A DNA stretch of 64,000 nucleotides from Paroceanicella profunda (GCF_005887635.2 NZ_CP040818.1:2324501-2388500), one strand, 5' to 3'. Shown: positions 38,353 through 49,153, counted from the stretch's first letter. Program-made: numbers and translations. Notes: a model not told the origin generated them from the letters alone.

Positions 38353-38679
38353 ATGGCGCGTCTCGCGTCGGGATTCTGGGTGGGCGCCTATCTGCAGCGG
38401 CTGCGCCTGGCCGACCTGCCGGTCTACGTGACGGCCCGCGGCGACGCGGAATCGGGCGCCGTGCTCGTGAAGCTCGCCACGCTGGACGGCCGCGCGCGGC
38501 TGTTCCACCGCGTCACCACCCCCGAGGGCCGGCGCTGGGACATCCTGGCCGACGGGCCGGAGCCCGAGGTCGACGCCGCCATCGCCCGGCAGCGCGGCTT
38601 CGACCCCGATCTCTGGGTGCTGGAGGTGGAGAGCCGGGACGGCCGGCACCTGCTGGAAGAGGACGGGCTGGCGGACTAG
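38353..38679 (+). CDS. DUF1491 family protein
   Basis: 108 residues. The sequence FWVGAYLQRLRLADLPVYV, GAVLVKLATLDGRA and GFDPDLWVLEVESRDGRHLL matches the small alphaproteobacterial DUF1491 family, whose function is unknown. It normally sits between era and recO; here recO is about 14 kb away on the other strand. Confidence 0.87.
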   Translation: MARLASGFWVGAYLQRLRLADLPVYVTARGDAESGAVLVKLATLDGRARLFHRVTTPEGRRWDILADGPEPEVDAAIARQRGFDPDLWVLEVESRDGRHLLEEDGLAD

Positions 38680-38689
38680 CCGCTGCGAC

Positions 38690-38900
38690 CGGTGCCGGGC
38701 TTGCGGGGCCGCCGGTGCTCAGCGCTTGCGGAGCTGCCGGTGCCGATGCCGGGCGCTTGCGGGGCTTGGCGGTGCCGATGTCGGGTGCTTGTGCGGCTGA
38801 TGATGGTGCCGGGTTGACGGGCTTCCTTGGAGTGCAGGCCGGTCGGCGCACGACGGGTGAAGCCGGATCGTGCTCCCCGGGGTGCGAACCGGTGCCGCGT
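38690..38900. repeat. Loose repeats of GCCGGTGCCG/GCTTGCGGGGC
   Basis: Degenerate units pairing CCGGTGCCG(A/G)TG with GCGCTTGCGGGGCT recur about five times at irregular 25-40-bp spacing after DUF1491. The gap 38680-39112 has no supported gene. Confidence 0.5.
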
Positions 38901-39112
38901 CTCAGTGCCCGCGGGTCTCCGGAGGTGGCGTGAGCGCCGTGAGGGGCGCGACCGCCGCGCATGGCCTGCCGGGGCAGGCGCCCTCAGGTTCCGGCCGGGC
39001 CGGCGTGCGGGCCTCAGGCGTCGGGTTGCGGGCGGACCGGGGTGTGCCGCCGGACAGCCGGGGCTTGCGGCGGCGGGCAGGCAGGCCCCCGCGCACGGCC
39101 CGAAGGCCCGGC

Positions 39113-39379
39113 TCAGCGGCCCTCGCCGAAGAGGCCGGAGACCAGATCGCGCAGCGCTTCGGCCAGGGCCTCGGCTTCCGGACCGGAGGTTTCGACCTCG
39201 ATCGAGGTGCCTTTCGCTGCGGCGAGCATCAGCAGGCCCATGATGCTGTCTCCCGAGACGGTCATGCCATCCCGGCTTACCCGGGCGCGGGCATCGAAGC
39301 GTTCCACCGTCTCGACGAACCGCGCCGAGGCCCGGGCGTGCAGCCCCTTTTCATTGCGGATCTCGAGGCTGAGGGTCAT
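39113..39379 (-). CDS. HPr family phosphocarrier protein
   Basis: 88 residues. GLHARASARFV carries the phosphorylatable His14, and GDSIMGLLML carries the HPr-kinase target Ser (about S45). It relays phosphate in the phosphotransferase system. No sugar permease is nearby, so it belongs to a regulatory PTS with HprK and the EIIA below. A 366-bp spacer separates it from the EIIA gene. Confidence 0.93.
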   Translation of the reverse strand: MTLSLEIRNEKGLHARASARFVETVERFDARARVSRDGMTVSGDSIMGLLMLAAAKGTSIEVETSGPEAEALAEALRDLVSGLFGEGR

Positions 39380-39745
39380 GCGGCGGTCACTCTCCGAAGG
39401 GTCTGGCGGTGATCAGGCGCGGGGAGCCCGCGCCGGCGCGCGCTCCGGCGACACCCTGCGTGCGGAGGGGGCCGGCCGTCCCGGCCCGGGCGTGCTGCCG
39501 GCGCGGCAGAGGCGCCCGGCGGCGGGTCAGGGGACAGTCCCGGTCGGCCGCTGCCTCACCGATTCCGCTACCGGAGCCCGGCTGGCAAGCGAGCCCCCCT
39601 GCGTGCCGCGCGACTGGGCACAACGCGCGGGCATCGCCGGGCCCGCGGCGTCGGGTGGACGTGCATCTGAGGCCCCGGACCGGGCAGGCGGGCACGGGCA
39701 GGCGGGACCGGGCGGAGACAGGCTCGCGGGGTCCACGCGCGCGCA
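39380..39745. other. Spacer between EIIA and HPr genes
   Basis: 366 bp, very GC-rich. I see no conserved-looking frame, no clear repeat and no promoter. In related genomes these two genes are close together. Confidence 0.5.
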
Positions 39746-40165
39746 TCACTGGCGGGCGGGCTCGGACCGGGCGCCGGAGAGAATGGCGCCGGCGGAATTG
39801 ATGTACTTGTGCCCGGCGTCGAGCGCGAGGGACACGCTTTCGGCGAGGGGCAGGTGCCGGGTCTTGCCGAGCTTGACCAGCAGCGGCAGGTTGGCGCCGT
39901 AGATCACCTCCACATTGCCCATCCGGCAGGTGCCCATCGCGAGGTTGGAGGGCGTGCCGCCGAACATGTCGGTGATCACCACGGTGCCGGAGCCGGCCTC
40001 GACCTCCCGCACGGCCTGGCGGATCTCCTCCTGCTTGGCGCGCAGGTCATCGTCGGGCGCAATGCCGATGGCACGGGCGCCGGGCTGCTTGCCCACCACA
40101 TGTTCCAGCGTCGCGAGCATTTCGCGCGCCAGTCCGCCATGGGCAACGATCACAAGACCGATCAT
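39746..40165 (-). CDS. PTS EIIA component, mannose family
   Basis: 139 residues. IGLVIVAHGGLAREML places the phosphorylated His at H9, and VVITDMFGGTPSNLAMG is the family's second signature. It accepts phosphate from HPr. With no EIIB/EIIC it is presumably regulatory. It begins 3 nt after the rapZ stop. Confidence 0.93.
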   Translation of the reverse strand: MIGLVIVAHGGLAREMLATLEHVVGKQPGARAIGIAPDDDLRAKQEEIRQAVREVEAGSGTVVITDMFGGTPSNLAMGTCRMGNVEVIYGANLPLLVKLGKTRHLPLAESVSLALDAGHKYINSAGAILSGARSEPARQ

Positions 40166-40168
40166 CGG

Positions 40169-41212
40169 TCACTTCCCCTTCCGGGCATTCGCGCTCCTGC
40201 CCAGCCGCTCGAGTTCACGGTGGCGAATAGACACAGGCCAGCCCGCGAGTTCAAGCCGTTTTGCGGCCGCTTCCGCGACGCAGACGGACCTGTGTTGCCC
40301 GCCGGTGCAGCCAAAGCCCACGCTGAGGTAGGCCTTGCCCTCATCCCGATAGGCCGGGAGGAGGTCTGATATGAGACCGGTGAATCGTGAAAAAAAGGTC
40401 TCGAACAGCGGGTCGGACTTCACATGAGCGGCAACGGCCGGGTCGCGGCCGTCCATCGGGCGCAGCTCCGGGATCCAGTGCGGGTTGGAGAGGAAGCGCA
40501 TGTCGAACAGGATGTCGAGCCCGCCGGGAATGCCGCGCTTGTAGGAGAAGCTGACCACCGACAGCGCCAGCCCCTGCATGCCCGCGCCGCCGAACCAGCG
40601 CTGCAGCTCGGCCTTCAGGTCATGCGGGGTGAGGTCGGTGGTGTCGATCAGGATGTCGGCCATCTCGCGCAGCGGATGCAGCAGGGCCAGTTCGCGCGCC
40701 AGCCCGGTTTCCGCGCTGCCGTCCGGCGCCAGCGGGTGGCGGCGCCGGGTTTCGGAGAACCGGCGCAGCAGCACGGCATCGGCGCAGTCGAGGTAGAGCA
40801 GGGTGCCGGTGAGGTTCGGCACGTCGCGCAGCGCGATGGCGGTTTCGGCGAGGGCGGTGGGGCTGAAGCCGCGGGTGCGCGCGTCGATGCCGATGGCCAG
40901 CGGCCGGCCCGGCGTATCGGTGCCCTGCAGCAGCCGGGGCACGAGGCTGAGCGGCAGGTTGTCGATCACCTCGAAGCCCAGGTCCTCCAGCGCCCGGATC
41001 GCGGTGCTGCGCCCGGCGCCGGACGGGCCGGTGACGAAGACCACCACCTGGCCTTCGCGGCCGGCGGCCTGCGTGCCGGCGGTCGGGGCGCCTTCGTCCC
41101 CGGGCGGCGGAGCCATGGCGGGGCCGCAGGGCGGTGCCGCCGCGGGGGCGGCGGGCGCGGCCCGGGATGCTGTTCCGGACAGTTTCCCGGTATCGGGAGG
41201 GCAATGGGGCAT
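40169..41212 (-). CDS. rapZ: RNase adapter RapZ (YvcJ-type nucleotide-binding protein)
   Basis: 347 residues. Walker A appears as GPSGAGRST (62-70, Arg for the usual Lys). YLDCADAVLLRRFSETRRRHPL, FSYKRGIPGGLDILFDMRFLSNP and GCTGGQHRSV are diagnostic. Homologues bind nucleotides and small RNAs and control amino-sugar metabolism. The first about 54 residues are an Ala/Pro/Gly-rich extension; an internal ATG at M33 would give a more usual length. ATG 41212 overlaps the hprK stop. Confidence 0.92.
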   Translation of the reverse strand: MPHCPPDTGKLSGTASRAAPAAPAAAPPCGPAMAPPPGDEGAPTAGTQAAGREGQVVVFVTGPSGAGRSTAIRALEDLGFEVIDNLPLSLVPRLLQGTDTPGRPLAIGIDARTRGFSPTALAETAIALRDVPNLTGTLLYLDCADAVLLRRFSETRRRHPLAPDGSAETGLARELALLHPLREMADILIDTTDLTPHDLKAELQRWFGGAGMQGLALSVVSFSYKRGIPGGLDILFDMRFLSNPHWIPELRPMDGRDPAVAAHVKSDPLFETFFSRFTGLISDLLPAYRDEGKAYLSVGFGCTGGQHRSVCVAEAAAKRLELAGWPVSIRHRELERLGRSANARKGK

Positions 41213-41673
41213 CACGGGATCTCCAGCAGGCTGGCGCCGGGGCGCAGGACGGCGGTGAGGACCGCGGCGAGATCGGGGTGGCCGCGGCCGTGCAGGCTGC
41301 GCAGCGGCACCCCGAGCAGGCTGTGGCCGCGCGGGGGCGGCAGGCGCTCGGTCTCGGCGGTGTCGAGGTCGACGTGCAGGGCCAGCGGGATGTCGCGCAC
41401 CCGGGGCATCTGCACCAGCCCGATGCCGCGTGCCTCGATCCGCCCGGCGATGGCCGCGGGCGCCACGGCGATCACGCAGGAGCCGGCCCGGCGCAGGATC
41501 ACCCCGTCATCGGCCACCAGCCGCGCCCCGAGCGCGATCATCCGCAGGCACAGCAGCGACTTGCCGCTGCCCGGGCTGCCGGTGACCAGCAGGCCGCGCA
41601 TGCCCACGGCCACGCAGCTCGCCTGGGTGAGCGTGAGGCTGCCCGGAGGCGGGAGGAGGGGGGCGGCGGTCAT
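41212..41673 (-). CDS. hprK: HPr kinase/phosphorylase, short form
   Basis: 153 residues, only the C-terminal kinase domain as is usual in alphaproteobacteria. The P-loop TGSPGSGKS is at 31-39; LVADDGVILRR and GRIEARGIGLVQMP are the conserved HprK/P segments. It phosphorylates HPr on Ser. ATG overlaps the chvG stop (ATGA), and its stop overlaps the rapZ start. Confidence 0.92.
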   Translation of the reverse strand: MTAAPLLPPPGSLTLTQASCVAVGMRGLLVTGSPGSGKSLLCLRMIALGARLVADDGVILRRAGSCVIAVAPAAIAGRIEARGIGLVQMPRVRDIPLALHVDLDTAETERLPPPRGHSLLGVPLRSLHGRGHPDLAAVLTAVLRPGASLLEIP

Positions 41674-44159
41674 TGCGGCAGGACCACGCGGAAACAGGCG
41701 CCGCCGGGGCTGCCGTCGGGCCGGGGCGGGCGGTTCTCCGCCCAGATGCGGCCGCCGTGCGCGTCCACGATCTGCCGCGAGATGCTGAGGCCGAGGCCGG
41801 AATGGCCGCCGAAATCGCGCTCCGGGCGCTCGGAGTAGAAGCGGCGGAAGATGTCGTCGAGGTTCTCCGGCGGCAGGCCGGGGCCGGTGTCGCACACGCT
41901 CACCATCACCTCGCGGGTGCCGTGGGGCGCCGCGCTCACCACCACGGTGCCGCCGGGCGGCAGGAAGGAGAGGGCGTTGTCGATGAGGTTGATGAACACC
42001 TGCGCCAGGCGGCTCTCGATGCCGCTGAGGCCGAGGGGCTCCGCCGGCAGGTCGGCGAAGAGCTGGCCGACACGGCCGCGCGCCGGCGGCGCCTGCACCT
42101 CGACGACCATGCGCAGCAGCCCGGTCATCGAGAAGACGGCGCGCTCCTCGCGCACCATCTCGCTGTCGAGCCGAGAGGAGTTGGAGATGTCGGTCACCAG
42201 CCGGTCGAGGCGCATCACGTCGGTCTCGATCACCTGCATCAGCCGGCGGCGGGCGGCACCGCCCTCCGGCGCCACGCGCAGCGTTTCCACCGCGGAGCGC
42301 AGCGAGGTGAGCGGGTTGCGGATCTCGTGGGCCACGTCGGCGGCGAAGCGCTCGGTGTCCTCCACCCGCTCGACCAGCGCCGCCGTCATCCGCCGCATCG
42401 CGCCGGAGAGATCGCCGATCTCGTCCCGCCGGGCGGTGAGGTCGGGGATGTGGATGCGGCCGGGGTCGAGGATGCGCGTCGAGCGGCCCTGGCCGCGCTC
42501 CGCCGCGGCCGCAAGGCGGCGGATCGGCAGGGCGATGGTGTTGGCCAGCACCAGCGACAGCAGCACGGAGACCGCCGCGGCCACCACCCCCATCTGGAAG
42601 ATGCGGTTGCGCTCGTAGCGGATCATCTCGTCGATGTCGCCCCGGCGGGTGGCGACGCGGACCACGCCGATGATGCCCTCGGCGGTCTCGATGGGAATGG
42701 CGGCGGCGATGATGGTCTGCCGCTCGGAATTGGGCTCGTGGTAGATGCTGGGCCGGCCGAGCAGCGCGGCCTTGACCCGCGGGTCCGGCCGCGTGTCGCC
42801 GGGGGTCGCTGTGCGCGGGGTGTCCGGTGTCGCGGGGCTGTCACCGGGCTCGATCAGCGCGCCGATCCGGCTGAGCAGGTCCGGCCGCGCCGGGCCGCTG
42901 AGTTCGTCGGGCAGCGCCGCGGGCAGGGGGGCGCTCAGGTCGGGCAGGCTGACGGGCTCCTCTCCGGTGTCGAGCACGACGGCCCCGGTCTCGTCGAAGA
43001 GCTGCAGGCGGCTGCCGCTCACCCTCTGGAACAGGCGCGCCTGTTCAAGCGCCGGATGGATCCGGTCCGCCAGGGTGCGGCCGGGGCGCAGGGCGAGGGT
43101 GCCGGCCACCAGCCGGGCCTCGGTGGCCAGGGCGCTGGAGCGTTCGCGCAGCAGCGCGTCCTCGAAGCGGGTAAGGGAGAGGATTCCGCAGACCAGCGCG
43201 CCGAGGGCGATCATGTTGATGCCGATGATGCGCCGGGCGAGGGGGGAGCGGAAGCCGCGCCACAGGCCGGAGAGCCCCGGTCTGCGGACGCGCTCCGCCG
43301 CCCGGAGAGCCGCCGCCGCACGCCCCCTTCCGCCGGGACCCGGCCAGGAGGCGGGCGTGCCGGCGCCCGGGTCTGCATGACCGGGCGGCCCCGCGCGGCC
43401 CGCCTGCGGGCGTGGCGCGGCGGGGAGGCCGGCGGCATCGCGCCCGCCTTCGCCCGCGCCCGGCTGCGCGCCCGTGCCCGCCCGGCGGGGGGAACCCTCG
43501 CGGACTGTCTCCACGCCAGTCATGGCGGAGGCGCCGGACGCATGGCCGCCGTCCTGACGCGCGGCCACACCTGTCAGCCCCGGGAGCGCCGCACCGGGCG
43601 CAGGGACATCCGGTGCGGCGCCGCGAGGCCCGGAGAGGCGCGCGCCGGACGTCTGTGCAGCCTGCGCAGAAGGAGTGCCGGGGATGCGTGGTGCGGGGGC
43701 GGCGCCGGGGTGCGCGGCAGGGCGCGTACGGGACGTGGGTGCATGCTGTGCGGAAGGAGTGCCGGGGATGCGCGGTGCGGGGGCGTCGCCGGAGTGTGCG
43801 GAAGGGTGCACGCCGGAGGTGGGTGCATCCTGCGCGGAAGCGGTGCCGGGGGTGCCCGGTGCGGGAGCGGCGCCGGGATGTCCGGCAGGGCGCGCGCGGG
43901 ATGCGGGGGTATCCTGCGCAGAGGCGGGCAGGCCCGGTGACGGGGCGCTGCCGGGGGGGCGGAAGAGGGGGGCGTCCTGCCCGGAGGGTAGGCCCGGGTG
44001 TCCGGGGAGCGCGCCGGACGGGGGCGTGTCCCGCCTCGGAGCGGCGCCCCGGGGAAACGGCGCATCGGGCGTGGGGGCACCCCGCCCGGGGGCGGTGCCG
44101 GGCTGTGCGGGGGGCGAAGCGTCGACGGGCTCCGGCCGGGTCACGCGGGGGGGCGACAT
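41670..44159 (-). CDS. chvG: Sensor histidine kinase ChvG with repeat-encoded N-terminal extension
   Basis: 829 residues. TM1 is about 310-330, a periplasmic sensor region runs to about 520, and TM2 is about 522-545. HAMP, HisKA (VAHEIRNPLTSL, H611) and HATPase (NLIDNALSF, DTGPGLP, GHSGLGLSI) follow. The first about 300 residues are Ala/Pro/Gly-rich and include four 28-residue repeats (80-191). Orthologues begin close to TM1. ATG 44159 lies 6 nt after the chvI stop behind GGGAGG, supporting this start; M213 is an alternative. The kinase senses envelope/acid cues and phosphorylates ChvI. Confidence 0.92.
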   Translation of the reverse strand: MSPPRVTRPEPVDASPPAQPGTAPGRGAPTPDAPFPRGAAPRRDTPPSGALPGHPGLPSGQDAPLFRPPGSAPSPGLPASAQDTPASRARPAGHPGAAPAPGTPGTASAQDAPTSGVHPSAHSGDAPAPRIPGTPSAQHAPTSRTRPAAHPGAAPAPRIPGTPSAQAAQTSGARLSGPRGAAPDVPAPGAALPGLTGVAARQDGGHASGASAMTGVETVREGSPRRAGTGAQPGAGEGGRDAAGLPAAPRPQAGRAGPPGHADPGAGTPASWPGPGGRGRAAAALRAAERVRRPGLSGLWRGFRSPLARRIIGINMIALGALVCGILSLTRFEDALLRERSSALATEARLVAGTLALRPGRTLADRIHPALEQARLFQRVSGSRLQLFDETGAVVLDTGEEPVSLPDLSAPLPAALPDELSGPARPDLLSRIGALIEPGDSPATPDTPRTATPGDTRPDPRVKAALLGRPSIYHEPNSERQTIIAAAIPIETAEGIIGVVRVATRRGDIDEMIRYERNRIFQMGVVAAAVSVLLSLVLANTIALPIRRLAAAAERGQGRSTRILDPGRIHIPDLTARRDEIGDLSGAMRRMTAALVERVEDTERFAADVAHEIRNPLTSLRSAVETLRVAPEGGAARRRLMQVIETDVMRLDRLVTDISNSSRLDSEMVREERAVFSMTGLLRMVVEVQAPPARGRVGQLFADLPAEPLGLSGIESRLAQVFINLIDNALSFLPPGGTVVVSAAPHGTREVMVSVCDTGPGLPPENLDDIFRRFYSERPERDFGGHSGLGLSISRQIVDAHGGRIWAENRPPRPDGSPGGACFRVVLPQ
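43587..43922 (-). repeat. 84-bp in-frame tandem repeat inside chvG (4 copies)
   Basis: Residues 80, 108, 136 and 164 each start a 28-residue unit beginning SAQ and containing PAPRIPGTP or APAPGTPGT. The period is exactly 84 bp. The DNA is composed like the intergenic arrays. Partial copies extend to about 43985. Confidence 0.85.
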
Positions 44160-44165
44160 GGGTGC

Positions 44166-44864
44166 TCAGGCCTCCCTGTAGCGGTACCCCACGCCGTAGA
44201 GCGTCTCGATGGAGGCGAAGGTCTCGTCCACCGCGCGCAGCTTCTTGCGCACGCGCTTGATGTGGCTGTCGATGGTGCGGTCATCGACATAGACTTCGTC
44301 CTGGTAGGCGACCTGCATCAGCTGTTCGCGGGTTTTCACGAAGCCGGGTCGCTGGGCGAGGGCGTGCAGGATGAGGAATTCGGTGAGGGTGAGGTTCACC
44401 GGCATGCCGCGCCAGATCACGGCGTGGCGCATCGGGTCCATCACCAGCGCGCCGCGCTCCAGGATGGTCTCGGCCTCGGTGCGCTCGGCGGCGTCGTCCT
44501 GGGGGTTGCGGCGGCGCAGCACGGCGCGGATGCGCTCGATGAGCAGGCGCTGGGAGAAGGGCTTGCGGATGTAGTCGTCCGCGCCCATGCGCAGGCCCAG
44601 CATCTCGTCGACCTCGTCATCCTTCGAGGTGAGGAAGATCACCGGAACCTCGCTCTTGCGGCGCAGGCGGCGGAGCACCTCCATGCCGTCCATGCGCGGC
44701 ATCTTGATGTCGAGCACGGCGATGTCGGGCGGGCTGGCGGAGAGGGCATGCAGCGCGGTCGCCCCGTCGGAATAGGTGCGGATCTCGAACCCCTCGGATT
44801 CCAGCAGGATCGAGAGCGACGCCAGAATGTTCCTGTCGTCATCGACCAGTGCGATCGCGGGCAT
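44166..44864 (-). CDS. chvI: Response regulator ChvI
   Basis: 232 residues. Receiver domain with VDDD and phospho-acceptor D52 in [11 protein letters not shown], switch residues FLTSKDD and YIRKPF. OmpR-type winged helix about 135-230 ([21 protein letters not shown]). With ChvG it forms the conserved alphaproteobacterial envelope/host-response system. It is divergent from pckA. Confidence 0.95.
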   Translation of the reverse strand: MPAIALVDDDRNILASLSILLESEGFEIRTYSDGATALHALSASPPDIAVLDIKMPRMDGMEVLRRLRRKSEVPVIFLTSKDDEVDEMLGLRMGADDYIRKPFSQRLLIERIRAVLRRRNPQDDAAERTEAETILERGALVMDPMRHAVIWRGMPVNLTLTEFLILHALAQRPGFVKTREQLMQVAYQDEVYVDDRTIDSHIKRVRKKLRAVDETFASIETLYGVGYRYREA

Positions 44865-45039
44865 TCCCGGGCCTCCCCCTAGTGCCGCAGACGCCTGTTG
44901 CGCGCGCCCCGTGCCGCGGGCGCTCTTCGCCCCGTAGTGCCACAGGCGCTCTTCGCCGCGGTCTTGCTGAGTGGTCGACCATTTGTAGGCGCTTCCTTGC
45001 GCGGGTCAACGTGCAACTTCCCGCAGGGCATGTGCCAAT

Positions 45040-45069
45040 TTGCTCCAGCCTTAATACTGGCCTTACAAT
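45040..45069 (+). promoter_or_regulatory. Candidate pckA promoter
   Basis: TTGCTC (45040-45045), 18-bp spacer, TACAAT (45064-45069), giving a leader of about 150 nt before the pckA ATG. The chvI-pckA gap (44865-45224) has no coding frame, and its AT-richer centre lies here. ChvI control of pckA is plausible from position only. Confidence 0.45.
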
Positions 45070-45224
45070 TCCGCTATGTGGTACACCAACGCGGTGTCCT
45101 CATCGTCGGGAATCGACTTCCGGCGGCGCGGGGTGGCCTCCTCGCGAAGGGACACGTTGTCTGGGGAGCGCGGGGCGGACCGGGAAGCGGCCGGCCCGAT
45201 GAGACGCAAGGAGCACTAGAGCTT

Positions 45225-46829
<1,605 letters not shown>

Positions 46830-46850
46830 TCCTCCCGCCCCGGCGCAACG

Positions 46851-46877
46851 AAGGGCGGCCCCCGGGCCGCCCTTTTT
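46851..46877 (+). terminator. Rho-independent terminator of pckA
   Basis: AAGGGCGGCC / GGCCGCCCTT stem (10 bp, 4-nt loop) followed by TTT, so the T-run totals five. It starts 21 nt after the pckA stop. Confidence 0.92.
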
Positions 46878-47098
46878 GCTGTCCGCAGCCCTCGCCGCCA
46901 GGCATGGCGGATGTCCCCGCCGCCGGGCCGTGCCGGACGGGCGGGCACCACACGCGCCACCGCCGGGCCCTGCCGGCAGTCTCTGTGGCCGCATTGACAC
47001 GCAGGCCGGAGGGGCGGGGCGCCGCGGCTTGACAGGGCGCCGGGGCACGGGGAGTGTGCCCCCAGCCTTTCCACGCCTGTTGCGGGAGCCGACGCGCC

Positions 47099-47860
47099 AT
47101 GTCCCGATACCAGTCCTACATGATCTGCACCGCGCCGCGCAGCGGCAGCACCCTGTTGTGCAGCCTGCTGGCGGCGACGGGTGTCGCTGGCCGGCCGGAC
47201 TCGCATTTCCACCGGCCGTCCCTGGCGGACTGGCAGGAAGCCCACGGCATCACCCCGGACGCCGCCGCCCCGGAACGGGACATCCTCCAGGCCGTGGTCC
47301 GCGCCGCCATCGCCGAGGGCAGTGGCGACACCGGCATGTTCGGCCTGCGCATGCAGCGCCACAGTTTCGACTATTTCATGGCCAGCCTCGCCGTGCTGCA
47401 CCCGGGCCTGCCGGACGACGTGGCGCGCATCCGGGCGGCCTTCGGGCACACGCTGTTCATCCACCTCACCCGGCGCGACAAGGTGGAGCAGGCGGTGTCG
47501 CTGACCCGCGCCAGCCAGACCGGCCTGTGGCACGTGGCGCCGGACGGCGCCGAACTGGAGCGGCTCGCCCCGCACCGCGAGCCCGCCTATGACGCCGAGG
47601 CGATCCGCGCCGGCGTCGCGGAGATGACCGCCGCGGACCGTGACTGGGAGGCCTGGTTCGCGCGTGAGGGCATCACCCCGCACCGCATCACCTACGACGC
47701 GCTCTCCGCCGACCCCGCCGGAACCCTCGGCGCCCTGCTGGACCGCCTCGTCCCCGGCAGGGATGCGGCGCGCGACGTCGGGCCCGGAACCCGGAAACTG
47801 GCCGATGCCACCAGCGCAGACTGGGTGGCGCGTTTCCGGGCCGAGAACGGGCTGACCTGA
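47099..47860 (+). CDS. Stf0-type sulfotransferase
   Basis: 253 residues. TAPRSGSTLLCSLL near the N-terminus is the PAPS 5'-phosphosulfate loop. FIHLTRRDKVEQAVSL is the 3'-phosphate segment and ITYDALSADPAGTL a conserved C-terminal block, as in Stf0 trehalose sulfotransferases. The acceptor is unknown. The start at 47099 follows GCGGGAG. The next gene on the opposite strand is a TauE/SafE exporter. Confidence 0.82.
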   Translation: MSRYQSYMICTAPRSGSTLLCSLLAATGVAGRPDSHFHRPSLADWQEAHGITPDAAAPERDILQAVVRAAIAEGSGDTGMFGLRMQRHSFDYFMASLAVLHPGLPDDVARIRAAFGHTLFIHLTRRDKVEQAVSLTRASQTGLWHVAPDGAELERLAPHREPAYDAEAIRAGVAEMTAADRDWEAWFAREGITPHRITYDALSADPAGTLGALLDRLVPGRDAARDVGPGTRKLADATSADWVARFRAENGLT

Positions 47861-47879
47861 CCCGGCGGGCGCCCCGGGC

Positions 47880-48070
47880 CTGACCGGTCTGGCGAGCGGT
47901 CAGGTCAGTTGCTGCCCCGCTCGACGAGCGGACAGGACCTGCCCCGCCGGGCGGGCGGACAGAGCCCGGCCCGTTTGTCGGCCGGACAGTGCTCGGCCAG
48001 CTTGGCGGGCGGACAGGGCGTGGCCTGCATGTCGGCCGGACAGGGCCTGGCCTGCCGAAATCTCCTGTCC
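47880..48070. repeat. Degenerate about 30-bp array (GGCGGACAGGGCCTGGCC type)
   Basis: GAGCGGACAGGACCTGCCCC, GGCGGACAGAGCCCGGCCC, GCCGGACAGTGCTCGGCCAG, GGCGGACAGGGCGTGGCC and GCCGGACAGGGCCTGGCC follow one another at about 29-31 bp. It lies between the sulfotransferase and exporter genes (gap 47861-48273). Confidence 0.75.
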
Positions 48071-48273
48071 GCGGGGTCGCGACCACCTTCGGTCGGGACG
48101 CCCTCTCCGGCATCCGGGTCAGGAAGTTGCAGGCGTTGAAGCGGGTGGGAGGTCGCGGCCAGTGAAGCGGGCCAGGATATCGTGGCGGCTCCCGCACCGC
48201 TGTTGCCTGAAACGGCCCGGTCGAACGCAGCGTCCGGCAGGGCCGGCGCGAGGCGCCAGCGCCCCGGACGGGC

Positions 48274-49041
48274 TCAGCCCATCAGCCCGCGGCGCAGCAG
48301 GTTCAGCCCGGCCAGCAGCAGCACCAGCATGGTGAGGCGGCGGAAGCGCTGTTGCGGCAGGCGGGCCTGCAGGCGCAGCCCGGCCACCATGCCGGCCATT
48401 GCCGGCAGCACCAGCAGCGCGGAGAACGGCGCGGTTTCGGCGCTGATCAGCCCGGAGCGCAGGTGCGCGAGCGTGAGCACCACCGAGCCCAGCAGGTAGG
48501 CGATGCCCTGCATCAGGACCGCCTCGCGCTTGTCGGTGCCGCGCGCGAGCAGGTAGAGCACGATCGGCGGGCCCCAGACCGCCGCCAGCCCGCCGGAAAC
48601 ACCGGCCGCGAGGCCCACGCCCGCGGCTGCGCCCGGGCTGTCGCCGGGGTCGGGCGGGGTCCAGCCGGAGAGTTGCAGCGCGCAGGCCCCGGTCACCACC
48701 GCGCCGAGGGCGAGGAACAGCGCGCGGTCGGAGATCAGCGTGAGCGTCTGCGCCGTGATCAGGATGGTGACCAGCATCACCCCGATCAGCAGCCCGTGGC
48801 GGCGCAGGCTGCGGGCGGCCTCACGCGGGCCCTGGTGCAGCGCCTGCCAGAGGTTGCTGGCCAGCGACGGCAGGATCAGCGCCGCCACCGCAAGCTGCGG
48901 CGGCAGCAGCATTCCCAGCCCGGAGATCGCGATCATCGGCAGCGCGAAGCCCACCGCGCCTTTCACGAAGCCCGCCAGCGCCATGATGGCGACGCTCAGC
49001 AGCAGCGGCGCCCAGCCGAGTGTGTCGAACAAGCTGCCCAT
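48274..49041 (-). CDS. TauE/SafE (TSUP) family membrane exporter
   Basis: 255 residues, about eight hydrophobic helices. AGFVKGAVGFALPMI near the N-terminus and AGVSGGLAAVWGPPIVLYLL at mid-length are the duplicated TSUP signatures. Members export sulfite, sulfonates or similar anions. I chose ATG 49041 with GAGGGGGG upstream; two earlier ATGs exist (49068, 49092). A link to the sulfotransferase next door is speculative. Confidence 0.85.
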   Translation of the reverse strand: MGSLFDTLGWAPLLLSVAIMALAGFVKGAVGFALPMIAISGLGMLLPPQLAVAALILPSLASNLWQALHQGPREAARSLRRHGLLIGVMLVTILITAQTLTLISDRALFLALGAVVTGACALQLSGWTPPDPGDSPGAAAGVGLAAGVSGGLAAVWGPPIVLYLLARGTDKREAVLMQGIAYLLGSVVLTLAHLRSGLISAETAPFSALLVLPAMAGMVAGLRLQARLPQQRFRRLTMLVLLLAGLNLLRRGLMG

Positions 49042-49134
49042 GTGGTGGCCCCCCTCGGGGCCGATCATCACCGGGCGAGGCGGAAAGCGCAAAGGTAATA
49101 ATCATGCGAAAATATGTCGCCAAATGGAGTTTCG

Positions 49135-49153
49135 TTGCGCAATGGTGTTGACC
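49135..49153 (+). promoter_or_regulatory. Candidate operator/-35 upstream of mcd
   Basis: The palindrome TTGCGCAA (49135-49142) lies 5 bp before TTGACC (49148-49153), a good -35, about 120 bp upstream of mcd. The -10 (TAGGTT at 16-bp spacing) is weak, so this is tentative. Confidence 0.3.

Noticed and set aside
39380..39745. Small genes in the HPr-EIIA spacer
   Set aside because: Several short frames are open on both strands, but none has a ribosome site, recognisable motif or non-shadow composition.
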